Of a stretch of 64,000 nucleotides of DNA, positions 1 through 8,099 are shown piece after piece. The stretch is from Sandaracinaceae bacterium (GTDB lineage Bacteria > Myxococcota_A > Polyangia > Polyangiales > Houyiibacteriaceae), in assembly GCA_020633075.1 (NCBI GenBank), contig JACKEI010000002.1, forward strand, positions 1,364,001-1,428,000, read 5' to 3'. The notes beneath the pieces were generated by a model, which worked only from the letters and a program-made list of their open reading frames with translations, did no database searches and had not been told where the DNA came from. Numbering within the stretch: position 1 is the first letter of the stretch; each line of letters starts with the position of its first letter. The position numbers were made by a program, and so were the translations under genes.

Positions 1-250
1 AGAACGCGTCGACGGGGTCGCTGGTGGCCGCGAGGTCTGGCACGGCCACGCGCAGCGCGCGCCACAGCAGCGGGCCCGCGTGCCCGAACACGATGAGCTG
101 CGGGTAGTCCAGCCAGGTGGGATCCAGGCTGCGCAGCGCTTCCCGCAGCGGTGCCGGGAGCGCTGCGGTGGACAGCACGCCGCGCAGCAGCAGGCCCCGC
201 TGTGTGAGCGCGGCGCTGTCCGGCGGCGCGAGTGGCAAGGAAGCACGCAT
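1..250 (-). CDS. Partial protein, possibly epoxyqueuosine-reductase-like (N-terminal part only)
   Basis: An open frame starts at the ATG ending at 250 and runs off the left edge, giving 83 residues. It begins four bases after the stop of the TerB-like gene, so the two are probably co-translated. The visible part contains a hydrophobic stretch followed by VFGHAGPLLWRAL and a DPVDAF ending. This resembles the loop before the 4Fe-4S region in small QueG/MMACHC-like reductases, but no cysteine motif is reached. Codon use is normal for the window. The family guess rests on a short stretch and is weak; that the frame is coding is much more certain. Confidence 0.5.
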   Translation of the reverse strand, partial: MRASLPLAPPDSAALTQRGLLLRGVLSTAALPAPLREALRSLDPTWLDYPQLIVFGHAGPLLWRALRVAVPDLAATSDPVDAF

Positions 251-254
251 CGCG

Positions 255-635
255 TCAGGCCGTCGCGGGGGCCATGCCGTACTCGGCTTCGATGACCAGC
301 AGCGTGGCCTCGTCCAGCCCCAGCGCCCCTCGCAACCGTGAGATGAACGCGCGCTCCCGCTCGTGCAGCACGCCGTCCAGCAGCGCGATGCCGAGCGCCG
401 CGCGGTAGACGCCCTCGCGTGCGATCGCGTCCAGGGCCTGAACCGCGTCCACCGTCACGCTCGGCGCGTGCTCCAGCCAGGCGAGGGCGACACGGCGTTG
501 CTCACGGCTCAGCTCCGGGCTCGCGTTGATCAAGCGCAGCACGGCGGCGGCCTCGGTGGGGTGCAGCTCACCGTCTGCCCACGCCATGGCCGCCCAGAAT
601 TCGAGAATGCGTAGTGTGTCCATGGGTCCAGTCAC
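255..635 (-). CDS. TerB-like helical protein
   Basis: This 126-residue protein is predicted to be all-helical and cytoplasmic, with no signal peptide or membrane segment. Residues 14-35 (WAAMAWADGELHPTEAAAV) carry the acidic ADG-x-x-x-x-E pattern of the TerB/DUF533 fold. A second acidic turn (LLDGVLHERE) follows in the C-terminal half, as expected for the two-part TerB repeat. TerB folds are associated with metal binding and stress response, but the exact role here is unknown. The stop lies four bases upstream of the next start, so it leads a tight operon. A second TerB-like domain occurs in the giant protein at 41231-47536. Confidence 0.65.
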   Translation of the reverse strand: MTGPMDTLRILEFWAAMAWADGELHPTEAAAVLRLINASPELSREQRRVALAWLEHAPSVTVDAVQALDAIAREGVYRAALGIALLDGVLHERERAFISRLRGALGLDEATLLVIEAEYGMAPATA

Positions 636-671
636 CTGCGGTCCGCACGCTAGCAGACGGGGACGTGCGGC

Positions 672-3008
672 TCATGCCTGACGCGACGCCCGGACGCCTG
701 TGAGCGCTCGGGCGCGAGCGCGTCGCCGCGACCGCTGCGTCAGCCACCCGAGCAGCGCCAACACGGGGACCAGGGCAGCGTAGGGTGCTGAACGGCCCGA
801 AGCCACCGCGGGTGAACGGGCCGGAGCGACGCGACAGCCGCAGCCACCGCCCCCACCCGGCGAGCGTCCGGCGTCCACCCCGCCTGCGTCGCCGAGGACG
901 CCACCGTCGCCCAGCGCTCCGGAGTCTGCTGCGGCGCCCATGTCCGTGTCCGGCCCGGCGTCCAGGTTCGCCCGGTCGTTGTCCACCGCGTTTGCGCTCA
1001 CCTCGAGCGTTGCCGCGCCCAGAGCGCCGACCGCGAACGTGGCGCTGTCGTCCAGCGCGTCAGCGTCCTCCGCGGCGGCCAGCGTGACCAACTGCGGCGT
1101 GGCGTAGTCCGCTGGCGTGAAGGTCAGGGTCGCTCCCGCCGCGACGGTGATGTCCGTGTCTCCGGCAGTGCGCGAGACGGTCACCGTCACCGGCCCCGGC
1201 GGCGCGTCTGCCAAGCGCACGGTGAAGCTCCGTGAGGCGCCCTCGGGGATCGCCACGCTCGTGCGCGACAGCAGCAGCACCAGCGTAGTGCTGTCCGTGA
1301 CGTCCACCAGCACGCTCACGTCGCTGAGCGTGCTGGCCGAGACCGTGAGCGAGGCCAGGTCGGGCTCTCCGTCGGCGTCCGCCGCTGCCGCCACGCGCAC
1401 CGCCTGCGGGTCCATCCAGTTGGCCGGGGTGAACGTCAGGGTGGCGCCTCCGGCGACGCTGACATCCGTGTCCCCGCTGGTCCGCGCCGTGGTCACCGTC
1501 ACGTTGCCGCTCGGGGCACGAGCCAGCGACACGGAGAACACGGCCGCCCCGCCTTCCAGCACCCGCACGTGCTGCTGCGACACCACCAGGGCCTGCACGG
1601 GGTTCGTGTACGCGGTGCGGTAGACCGTCCCCCCGTAGCTCGCCGTGTACAGAGCGCCGTCCGGCCCCACCGCTTGATCGATGGGCGCGCTGATGTTGTT
1701 GGACCAATAGTCCACGCTGTTGACCGTGGTCCCAGGGCCGACCACCGCTCGCATCATCCGGTCGTCGATGAAGTCGCCGTAGAAGAAGTTCCCGCGATAG
1801 CTCTCGGGGAACCCCGTGGCGTCGTAGAAGGTGCCGCCGCTCACGGTGCGCCCCTGCGCCATGGTGCTGAGCTGCCCGCCGCCGCTGCTCGCGTCGGGGC
1901 CGGCGTTGCGCACGGTGAACGTCCTGTCGGTCGGCGTGCTCGAGCCCCGGAGCACGTAGAAGGTCCCGTCGAAGCTCGCGTCTCCCACGCCCGTGACCAC
2001 GATGCGCTCCCCTTGCCGCAGCCGGTGCTGCGCGGTCGTGGTGAACGTGGTCACGCCGGCGTCGCGTACGGCGCCGTCGGGCTCGAGGTTGAGCGTGCGC
2101 AGGCCGCCGGTGCGGTAGGCGATCACCGGGGTGATGAAGCCGGCCGGTTGGTCGTTCTCGTAGTCGTTGTACCCGGCGTGGTCGCCTGCGCGCACGACGA
2201 ATATCTGCTCGGCGTTCGTGCCCACCACGTTCACCCACAGCAGCCCGGTGGTGGGCTGGAAGGTCAGGGTGAAGGGGTTGCGCAGGCCGCGCGCGAAGAT
2301 GAAGTCGTTGTTGCTGCCGGGGCCGTCCACGAAGGGGTTGTCACCGGGGAGGCTCCCGTCGCGGCGCGCGCGACCCACCTTCGCGGCGAGGCTGCTCAGG
2401 TCCGCGTCGACCCCGGTGCCGTTGCCCAGGTCCCCGATGGACCAGTACAGCATGCCATCCGGGCCGAAGCCGAGGCCGCCGCCGTCGTGGTTCTGTCCGC
2501 GCGTGGGGAGCTCCGCCACGACGACCGTCTTGTCCATCCCGACGCCGCCGCTCTCGGTGTAGCGGATGATCTGCTGCTCCGTGCTCGAGACCGTGACGAA
2601 CAGGTAGACGTAGCCGTTGCTCACGAAGTCCGGATCGAAGGCCATCCCGATGAGCCCGCACTCGCTGTTGGTGAACACGGGGGACACGGTCACGAACGGC
2701 GTGGTGAGCAGGCTGGCCCCGCCGCCGGGGAGCATCTGGACGATGCGTACCTGGCCGCCCTTGCGGCTGAGGAAGAGGCGGTTGGAGCCGTCGGGCGCGA
2801 AGGCCATGCCGGTCACATCCCCGGGGGCCGAGAGCCACGTGCTCTCCACGAAGTCCGTCGGGTCCACGAGGTCGGCGCTCGCCGGGGTTGGCGCGCCGAG
2901 ACTGCGGAGCAGCGCGCACGCGGCCGCGAGCGCGACGATGGTCCGTTGGGAAGCGCACGCAGGCGGGCGCGGACGTGGCGGAGCGAGGGAGCGGTGGGTC
3001 GCGGTCAT
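672..3008 (-). CDS. Exported PQQ-dependent sugar dehydrogenase-type propeller with C-terminal anchor
   Basis: The ATG at 3008 gives 778 residues; a GTG six codons upstream is also possible. A signal peptide ends near PTPASA. The glucose/sorbosone dehydrogenase propeller follows, with landmarks TGMAFAPDGSNRLFLSRKGG, CGLIGMAFDPDF, QNHDGGGLGFGPDGMLYWSIGD and FARGLRNPF. Two repeats of about 85 residues near the C-terminus each hold a SGDTD or AGDTD motif and a TLTFTPA motif, like Calx-beta or cadherin-type surface repeats. The end is a Gly/Cys run (GGGGGCGC), a hydrophobic helix and an Arg cluster, as in myxobacterial surface-sorting tails, although extra residues follow the arginines. It probably oxidises a sugar or alcohol at the cell surface; the substrate is unknown. 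Confidence 0.85.
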   Translation of the reverse strand: MTATHRSLAPPRPRPPACASQRTIVALAAACALLRSLGAPTPASADLVDPTDFVESTWLSAPGDVTGMAFAPDGSNRLFLSRKGGQVRIVQMLPGGGASLLTTPFVTVSPVFTNSECGLIGMAFDPDFVSNGYVYLFVTVSSTEQQIIRYTESGGVGMDKTVVVAELPTRGQNHDGGGLGFGPDGMLYWSIGDLGNGTGVDADLSSLAAKVGRARRDGSLPGDNPFVDGPGSNNDFIFARGLRNPFTLTFQPTTGLLWVNVVGTNAEQIFVVRAGDHAGYNDYENDQPAGFITPVIAYRTGGLRTLNLEPDGAVRDAGVTTFTTTAQHRLRQGERIVVTGVGDASFDGTFYVLRGSSTPTDRTFTVRNAGPDASSGGGQLSTMAQGRTVSGGTFYDATGFPESYRGNFFYGDFIDDRMMRAVVGPGTTVNSVDYWSNNISAPIDQAVGPDGALYTASYGGTVYRTAYTNPVQALVVSQQHVRVLEGGAAVFSVSLARAPSGNVTVTTARTSGDTDVSVAGGATLTFTPANWMDPQAVRVAAAADADGEPDLASLTVSASTLSDVSVLVDVTDSTTLVLLLSRTSVAIPEGASRSFTVRLADAPPGPVTVTVSRTAGDTDITVAAGATLTFTPADYATPQLVTLAAAEDADALDDSATFAVGALGAATLEVSANAVDNDRANLDAGPDTDMGAAADSGALGDGGVLGDAGGVDAGRSPGGGGGCGCRVAPARSPAVASGRSAPYAALVPVLALLGWLTQRSRRRARARALTGVRASRQA

Positions 3009-3158
3009 CCCGGCAGTATTCAACACGTGGCGCGCTTCCGTGGCCGAAAGCGGCGCGTCACGCTGTCGCCCTCCCTGTCGGGCGGCTAGAGCCCAGCGCG
3101 CAGGTCTTCGTCGGACATGACGACCGCCCGTCGCGGCGCCGGGGCGTGCAGGGCCGCG

Positions 3159-3911
3159 TCAGCGCAGGCGCTCGCGCGCGACGAAGGCGGCGATGCGGCC
3201 TCGCTCGGCCTCGCAGAAGTGCTCCGTGCCCCGCCGCTCGTCGAGCTGCATGCGCTGCAGCAGCCCCGGTTCGTTGAACGCGTAGAGCGTCGCGTCCGTG
3301 GGCGCGGGCTGCGCCTGGTGCTCCCCGTCTACGACGTTGGTGCGTGCGTGGTACAGCCGCGTGGCGTCGCTGTTGTCCAGCAAGAGCAGGCCGGGCGTCC
3401 GGTTGACCAGCGTCGCGCGGCCCTCGCCGATCAGCTTTGGCACCCACTGCGCGTGCAGCGCGGGCAGCTCGTGGTCGGGCACGTGGCGCGCGGCTTCACT
3501 GAACTCCGCGGCGGCCCGGGCGGTGGCCACCCAGGTCGCCGAGGCCCGCCGCGGTCCGTCTAGCCAGAACGCCGTCGGGAAGGGGGGCGTGTCCTGATGC
3601 AGCCGCTGGCAGAGCCCGGTGAGGAAGGGGTTCGCGCTATAGGCGTGCTGGGCCGGCGCGCGCTGCGCCAGCGTGTGGTTGCGGCGGTTGACCGGCAGCT
3701 CGGGGAACTCGATCAGGCCGTGCTCGAAGATGGCGGCGCGCAGCTGCTGCATGAAGGTGTAGGCCGAGCTGCTGTAGAGCGGCGTGGCGCGCAGCTCCTC
3801 GGGGACGAAGACGCGCGCGCCGATGCGCCCACCCCCATTGGCGGTCAGGCCATGCGCGCCGTACTCGACGCGGCACTCCCGCGCGATGTCCTCGAAGGTG
3901 AAGTGCTCCAC
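3159..3911 (-). CDS. Putative TauD-like Fe(II)/2-oxoglutarate oxygenase
   Basis: A GTG start at 3911 is preceded by GGAGG at 3925-3929 and gives 250 residues. The protein has an HxD pair (RLHQDTPPFP) and, about 100 residues later, a second histidine in GLLLLDNSDATRLYHAR. That spacing and the 'LLLxDN...H' context are typical of the distal iron ligand in TauD/TfdA-type oxygenases. An arginine-rich segment (QLDERRGTEH) could bind 2-oxoglutarate. The substrate cannot be read from sequence. The gene is divergent from the EAL gene, with starts close together. The ATG further upstream in this frame lies inside the EAL gene and was rejected. Confidence 0.55.
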   Translation of the reverse strand: MEHFTFEDIARECRVEYGAHGLTANGGGRIGARVFVPEELRATPLYSSSAYTFMQQLRAAIFEHGLIEFPELPVNRRNHTLAQRAPAQHAYSANPFLTGLCQRLHQDTPPFPTAFWLDGPRRASATWVATARAAAEFSEAARHVPDHELPALHAQWVPKLIGEGRATLVNRTPGLLLLDNSDATRLYHARTNVVDGEHQAQPAPTDATLYAFNEPGLLQRMQLDERRGTEHFCEAERGRIAAFVARERLR

Positions 3912-4022
3912 GACCCGTAGGCTACCTCCATGAACGCGGTACGCACGGCACGGGGGGGCATTCTTTACGTCTCCGAAATGGCGCGGAAACGGCGGACTCC
4001 TAGCATCCCAGCAGTGGAACCC

Positions 4023-5300
4023 ATGGAAAACCCGAGCCACGGCGACGACGCGGGTACGAACGGCGAGCGCGCGGTACGCGAGACGTCGCCGCCCGTCCTG
4101 GTCAGTCGCGGCCAGCTCAGGACCGACTTTCAGCCCATCGTGTCCATGCGCACGGGAAGCACGTGGGGCGTCGAGGCGCTCAGTCGCGCCAAGGACCCGG
4201 CGACCGGAGAAACGATTCCGCCGCTGCGGCTGTTCGCCGACGCGGAGCGCTCGGGCCTCTTGGCGTCCTTCGATCGCTACTGCCGCCGACACGCGATAGA
4301 GCGCTTCGCGGCGAGTCACAAGGCACACGATGTCGTGCTGACGCTGAATTGGGACACGCGGACCTTGGGTGCCGTCGATGACGACCCGAGGCAGTTCCTA
4401 CGGACGGTGCAGCGCAACGAGATCGCCCCCGAGCGCGTGGTGATCGAGGTGCTGGAGGGCCGCGCGCCCAACCTGGACGCCCTGGTCCGCTTCGTGGAGG
4501 ACCGGAAGGCCGAGGGGTTTCTGATCGCGGTGGATGACTACGGCACCGGGCACTCGAACCCCGAGCGCCTCGTCCGCATCGAGCCCGACATCGTCAAGAT
4601 CGATCGCGCGCTGGTGCACGGCGCGGCGTCGTCCGTGCCCCGCCGTGAGGCGTGCCGGTCCGTCGCGGAGCTGGCGCGCGCCATCGGCGCCCTCGTGGTG
4701 GCGGAAGGCGTGGAGCGGGAGGAGGACCTGGTGGAGCTCTCCATGATGGGCATCGACCTCTTCCAGGGTTTCTTGCTCGCGCGACCCCACGCAGAGATCT
4801 CGAGCGGGACGGCCACCGCCGAGCTAGCGGTGGCCTCCCACCAGCCACTCTTGCGCGAGCGCGTCGAGGTCGAGCTTGATCGGAGGCGGGAGCTGCGGCT
4901 GCGCGACGAGCGGGTGGTGAGCGCCGTCGCGGCGCAGCTGGTGCGTGCGTCGCTCGGCTCGCTCGAGCTGACGGCGGCCGACGTCCTCGACGCCGTCCAG
5001 GGCCTTGAAGCGCTCTACGTCCTGGATGAGCGTGGGATCCAGCTGACCTCGACATGGCTGCGCGTCGATGGCCCGCGCCGCGCGAGCTTTCGTCCCGCCG
5101 CAGCGGGCAGCGACCTCGCGCTGCAAGACTACTTCTTGGGCGTCGCGGACGGCAGCCAGGCATACGTCACGCGCCCCTACGTGAGCATGGCGTCGGGTCG
5201 CATGGCCGTGACCTACAGCCGTCGGGCGACCCTGCGCGACGGCTGTGTCGTGATCGTGTGCTGCGACATCCCCAGTCCCGTGGATTTCCGCCCGGCCTGA
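4023..5300 (+). CDS. c-di-GMP phosphodiesterase: EAL domain with C-terminal YkuI_C/Cache-like domain
   Basis: The 425-residue protein (ATG at 4023; ATGs at 3930 and 3978 are alternatives) carries an EAL domain in its N-terminal two thirds. The catalytic motifs look intact: VEALSR, LNWD, VIEVLE, VDDYGTG, IVKID, VAEGVE and FQGFLLARP. An active enzyme that cleaves c-di-GMP is therefore expected. The last 150 residues (LEALYVLDERG, QDYFLGVADG, AYVTRPYVSMASG, VVIVCCDI) look like the ligand-binding domain that follows EAL in Bacillus YkuI. There is no signal peptide or membrane helix, so the protein should be cytosolic. No partner GGDEF gene is in the window. Confidence 0.85.
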   Translation: MENPSHGDDAGTNGERAVRETSPPVLVSRGQLRTDFQPIVSMRTGSTWGVEALSRAKDPATGETIPPLRLFADAERSGLLASFDRYCRRHAIERFAASHKAHDVVLTLNWDTRTLGAVDDDPRQFLRTVQRNEIAPERVVIEVLEGRAPNLDALVRFVEDRKAEGFLIAVDDYGTGHSNPERLVRIEPDIVKIDRALVHGAASSVPRREACRSVAELARAIGALVVAEGVEREEDLVELSMMGIDLFQGFLLARPHAEISSGTATAELAVASHQPLLRERVEVELDRRRELRLRDERVVSAVAAQLVRASLGSLELTAADVLDAVQGLEALYVLDERGIQLTSTWLRVDGPRRASFRPAAAGSDLALQDYFLGVADGSQAYVTRPYVSMASGRMAVTYSRRATLRDGCVVIVCCDIPSPVDFRPA

Positions 5301-5307
5301 GCCCGCG

Positions 5308-5322
5308 CGGCTCGCCGAGCCG
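5308..5322. terminator. Short hairpin between convergent genes
   Basis: A six-base-pair GC stem (CGGCTC / GAGCCG) with a three-base loop lies in the 42-base gap between the convergent EAL and kinase genes. There is no T-run, so termination is inferred from position and stem only. Confidence 0.3.
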
Positions 5323-5342
5323 GACCCGCTCGCCACCACGTC

Positions 5343-7031
5343 TCAGAGGCTGGCTTCGAACGCCCGCAGGCGCTCCGCGGTCTCGGGACGCGAGGCCGCG
5401 ACCATGGCGCTGCGCACGGCCGGTCGGGCCTCCTCGCCGTAGTGCGTGCGAATGAGCGCGGCCGCGCCCTCGTGGTACGTCGGGGACTCGAGGATGCGCA
5501 TCAAGATGGGCAGCACGTGCGGGTCGCCGCGCACCGACGGGTCCATCACCAGCGCTCGCTCGAGCTCGGGGAGGGCGTCGCGCAGCCAGCCTTGCGCCTC
5601 GAACGCGCGCGCCAGCAGCAGGCGAGGGCGCGGGTCCGTGGGGTGGTTCGCGGCGTAGGCCGCCAGCCGCCGGAGCGACTGCCGCGACGGGGTACTACCG
5701 CGTTCGAGCCGGTCGTAGACGGTCTTCATCTGCTCGTCGAGGCGCTCACGGGGGCGCCACGGGTTGCGCGCAGCCGGGCGCACGACGGGCGGCGCTACGA
5801 CGGGAGGCGGGGGTGCGGGCACCACGGCGGGTGCCGGCGCGGGGGCCGACGCGACGGGGGTGTCCGGCAGCCACGTACGCAGCAGCACCAGCGTGACCAC
5901 GCCAACCCCGAGGGCACCCACGACCAGCACGGCCGCGAGCGCGAGCCACAAGCGGGAACGGGACGCGCGGACCGGCGCCACCTGCGCCGCGTCGCTCGTC
6001 ACTCCGCGGGGCGTCCCCGGCACGGTCAGGGCGCCTGGCTCAGGTTCCCGTCGCCAGCCCTCGGTGTCGCTGAGGGCTCGGGCTGGCGAGGGCGCGGGGA
6101 GGGCGAGCGAGCCGCTGAGCGGCGCGCCGCTATGACGCAACAGCTCCGCCGGCAGCGCATCGAGCGCCTGGAGCATCGCGCCCGCGTCGACGTAGCGCGC
6201 CTTCACCTCCGCCGCGAGAGCGCGGTCCAGAATGGCTTGCAGCTCCGGTTGGTCGCCCAGCTCCGGCGCTGCTGCGGCGAGCGGTGGCGGCGGCTCCACC
6301 AGGCGCTTGCGGAGCAGCTCGGGTCCAGTGCAGTCGGTGAACGGGGGGCGCCCGGCGAGCAGCTCATAGAGCAGCAGCCCGGCGCTGTACACGTCGCTGC
6401 GCGCGTCGGCGGCCACGCCGCAGGCTTGCTCGGGCGACATGTACGCCGGCGTGCCCATCATGGCCCCCGCCGTCGTGATCGCCGGGGACACCTCGTCTTC
6501 GTCCAGGAACTTGGCCAGCCCGAAGTCCAGCACCGCGACGTGCTCCGTCCCGTCTGGGAGCACACGCACCATCACGTTCGATGGCTTCAGGTCGCGATGC
6601 ACGATCTGGAGCGCGTGAGCGTACGAGAGCGCCGCGAGCACCCCGCGCATCAGGTGGAGAGCGCGACCCACACCCAGGCGCTGCTGCGAGAGGATCACGG
6701 ACAGGTCTTGGCCGGGCAGCAGCTCCATGACCACGAACGCCCGCTCGCCGTCCAGGCCGAAGTCGGTGATGGTCACGATGTTCGGGTGCGACAGCGCGGA
6801 CAGCGCCCTGGCCTCACGCTCGAAGCGCGCGCGGAGCGACGGCGTCTCGGCGTGCTCCGCGAGGAGCACCTTGACGGCGACCTCGCGACCCAGGCGCTCG
6901 TCCGTGGCGGCGTACACACGCCCCAGGCCGCCTTGACCCAGCACGCGCCGGACCCGATAGCGGCCGTCCACGAGACGACCCACGGTGTCGTCGCCACTCG
7001 TCTCGAACGGGTTCGGGTCCTCTCTGGTCAT
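5343..7031 (-). CDS. Membrane Ser/Thr protein kinase with TPR-like extracellular part
   Basis: The ATG at 7031 gives 562 residues. Residues 25-290 form a Hanks-type kinase with the glycine loop LGQGGLGRVY, Lys54, HRDLKPSN (145-152), DFG (169-171) and YMSPEQ, so it should be active. A single transmembrane helix lies at about 361-386 (LWLALAAVLVVGALGVG). It is followed by a Pro/Ala linker and a C-terminal segment with repeat-like helices (LLARAFEAQGWLRDALPELERAL), which looks like TPR. The cytosolic kinase is thus tied to an outside TPR-like sensor. It follows the kinase gene at 7069-7956 by 37 bases and is probably co-transcribed with it. Confidence 0.9.
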   Translation of the reverse strand: MTREDPNPFETSGDDTVGRLVDGRYRVRRVLGQGGLGRVYAATDERLGREVAVKVLLAEHAETPSLRARFEREARALSALSHPNIVTITDFGLDGERAFVVMELLPGQDLSVILSQQRLGVGRALHLMRGVLAALSYAHALQIVHRDLKPSNVMVRVLPDGTEHVAVLDFGLAKFLDEDEVSPAITTAGAMMGTPAYMSPEQACGVAADARSDVYSAGLLLYELLAGRPPFTDCTGPELLRKRLVEPPPPLAAAAPELGDQPELQAILDRALAAEVKARYVDAGAMLQALDALPAELLRHSGAPLSGSLALPAPSPARALSDTEGWRREPEPGALTVPGTPRGVTSDAAQVAPVRASRSRLWLALAAVLVVGALGVGVVTLVLLRTWLPDTPVASAPAPAPAVVPAPPPPVVAPPVVRPAARNPWRPRERLDEQMKTVYDRLERGSTPSRQSLRRLAAYAANHPTDPRPRLLLARAFEAQGWLRDALPELERALVMDPSVRGDPHVLPILMRILESPTYHEGAAALIRTHYGEEARPAVRSAMVAASRPETAERLRAFEASL

Positions 7032-7068
7032 GACGGTACCCTTGGCTGCACGCGCTGCTCCACGGCTC

Positions 7069-7956
7069 TCAGCAGACCCTCGTAGCAGGCCTCGGCAGCG
7101 CCACCAGCGCCTGATGCAGCTCCGCACCGTCCGCGAAGCGCCGCTCGGCCTGCTTCGCGAGCGACCGGTCCAGCAACGCCTCCAGCGCCGGGCAGGCCTC
7201 GAGGCCGCTGCGCCGCGCCCCCAGCGCCGGCCTCGGTGCCATGGCGTGGGCCCGCACCAGCTCCATGCGGTCCGCTCCGTCGAAGGGAGGGGTGCCCGTG
7301 AGCATCTCGAAGAGCACCACCCCGAGCGCGTAGACGTCCGAGCGCGTGTCGGCCTTCTGCCCCAGGCTCTGCTCGGCGGGCATGTAGAGCGGGGTGCCCA
7401 GCACGGCGCCGTCGCGTGTGAGCGACTCCTTCTCGGCCCAGCGGTCACGGTCGAAGAAGCGCGCCAGGCCGAAGTCCAGGAGCTTCGCGCAGTACCCGAG
7501 CGGCGTGGTCGCGATGAAGACGTTCTGCGGCTTCACGTCACGGTGCACGACCCCCTCCGCGTGCGCCGCCCCCAAGCCCGCAGCGATCTGCGTCGCCAAG
7601 TCGACGGCCAGCTCGGGGTCCAGCGCACCGTCGGCGAGGACCTTGTCGAGCGTGCGCCCGGCCAACAGCTCGGTGACCAGGTAGGGGCCGCGCTCGTCGA
7701 AGCCGAAGTCCAGCATGCGAATGATGTGGGGGTGCGTCAGGCCGTTGAGCGCGCGCGCCTCTCGCTCGAAACGAGCACGGGCTTCGGCGTCGGCGGCTCG
7801 GTGCAGGTGCAGCCGCTTGAGCGCCACCTGCGCGCCATCGGCGATGCGGGTCGCCTGCAGCACGTCCCCCTCGGCCCCGGCACCAAGGTTCGCCTCGATG
7901 CGGTAGGCGTGATCGATCGTCTCGGCGGGCGAGCTCTTGATGGGCACGGCAGACAT
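7069..7956 (-). CDS. Soluble Ser/Thr protein kinase
   Basis: The ATG at 7956 gives 295 residues, little more than a kinase domain; a GTG at 8013 would add 19 residues. Landmarks are LGAGAEGDVL, Lys47, HRDVKPQN (138-145) and DFGLAR (161-166). The activation-segment end reads LYMPAEQ instead of the usual YMAPEQ or YMSPEQ, so the APE motif is rearranged; the glutamate is kept. No membrane helix or extra domain is present, so it is a cytosolic kinase. It leads a probable two-kinase operon with the membrane kinase downstream. Substrates are unknown. Confidence 0.88.
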   Translation of the reverse strand: MSAVPIKSSPAETIDHAYRIEANLGAGAEGDVLQATRIADGAQVALKRLHLHRAADAEARARFEREARALNGLTHPHIIRMLDFGFDERGPYLVTELLAGRTLDKVLADGALDPELAVDLATQIAAGLGAAHAEGVVHRDVKPQNVFIATTPLGYCAKLLDFGLARFFDRDRWAEKESLTRDGAVLGTPLYMPAEQSLGQKADTRSDVYALGVVLFEMLTGTPPFDGADRMELVRAHAMAPRPALGARRSGLEACPALEALLDRSLAKQAERRFADGAELHQALVALPRPATRVC

Positions 7957-8099
7957 GGGTCGGGAGGAAGCTGCCAGCCTAACACGCACATCCTCTCGCG
8001 AGTGCTTCCGCACGGGCTCGGGCTGCGGGCCTCGGGGCGCCTGGGGGGTCGCGCGCGAGGATGTAGCTCAGCGCCCACGAAGCAGGCACACTCGCCTCC

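Noticed and set aside
1569..3089. Long plus-strand frame opposite the PQQ-type gene
   Set aside because: Antisense to a gene with clear family motifs; its composition (Ala, Val, His, Arg, Gly) is that of a GC-rich mirror frame.
5442..7085. 547-residue plus-strand frame opposite the kinase gene
   Set aside because: Mirror of a well-supported kinase; no domain, start site or motif of its own.
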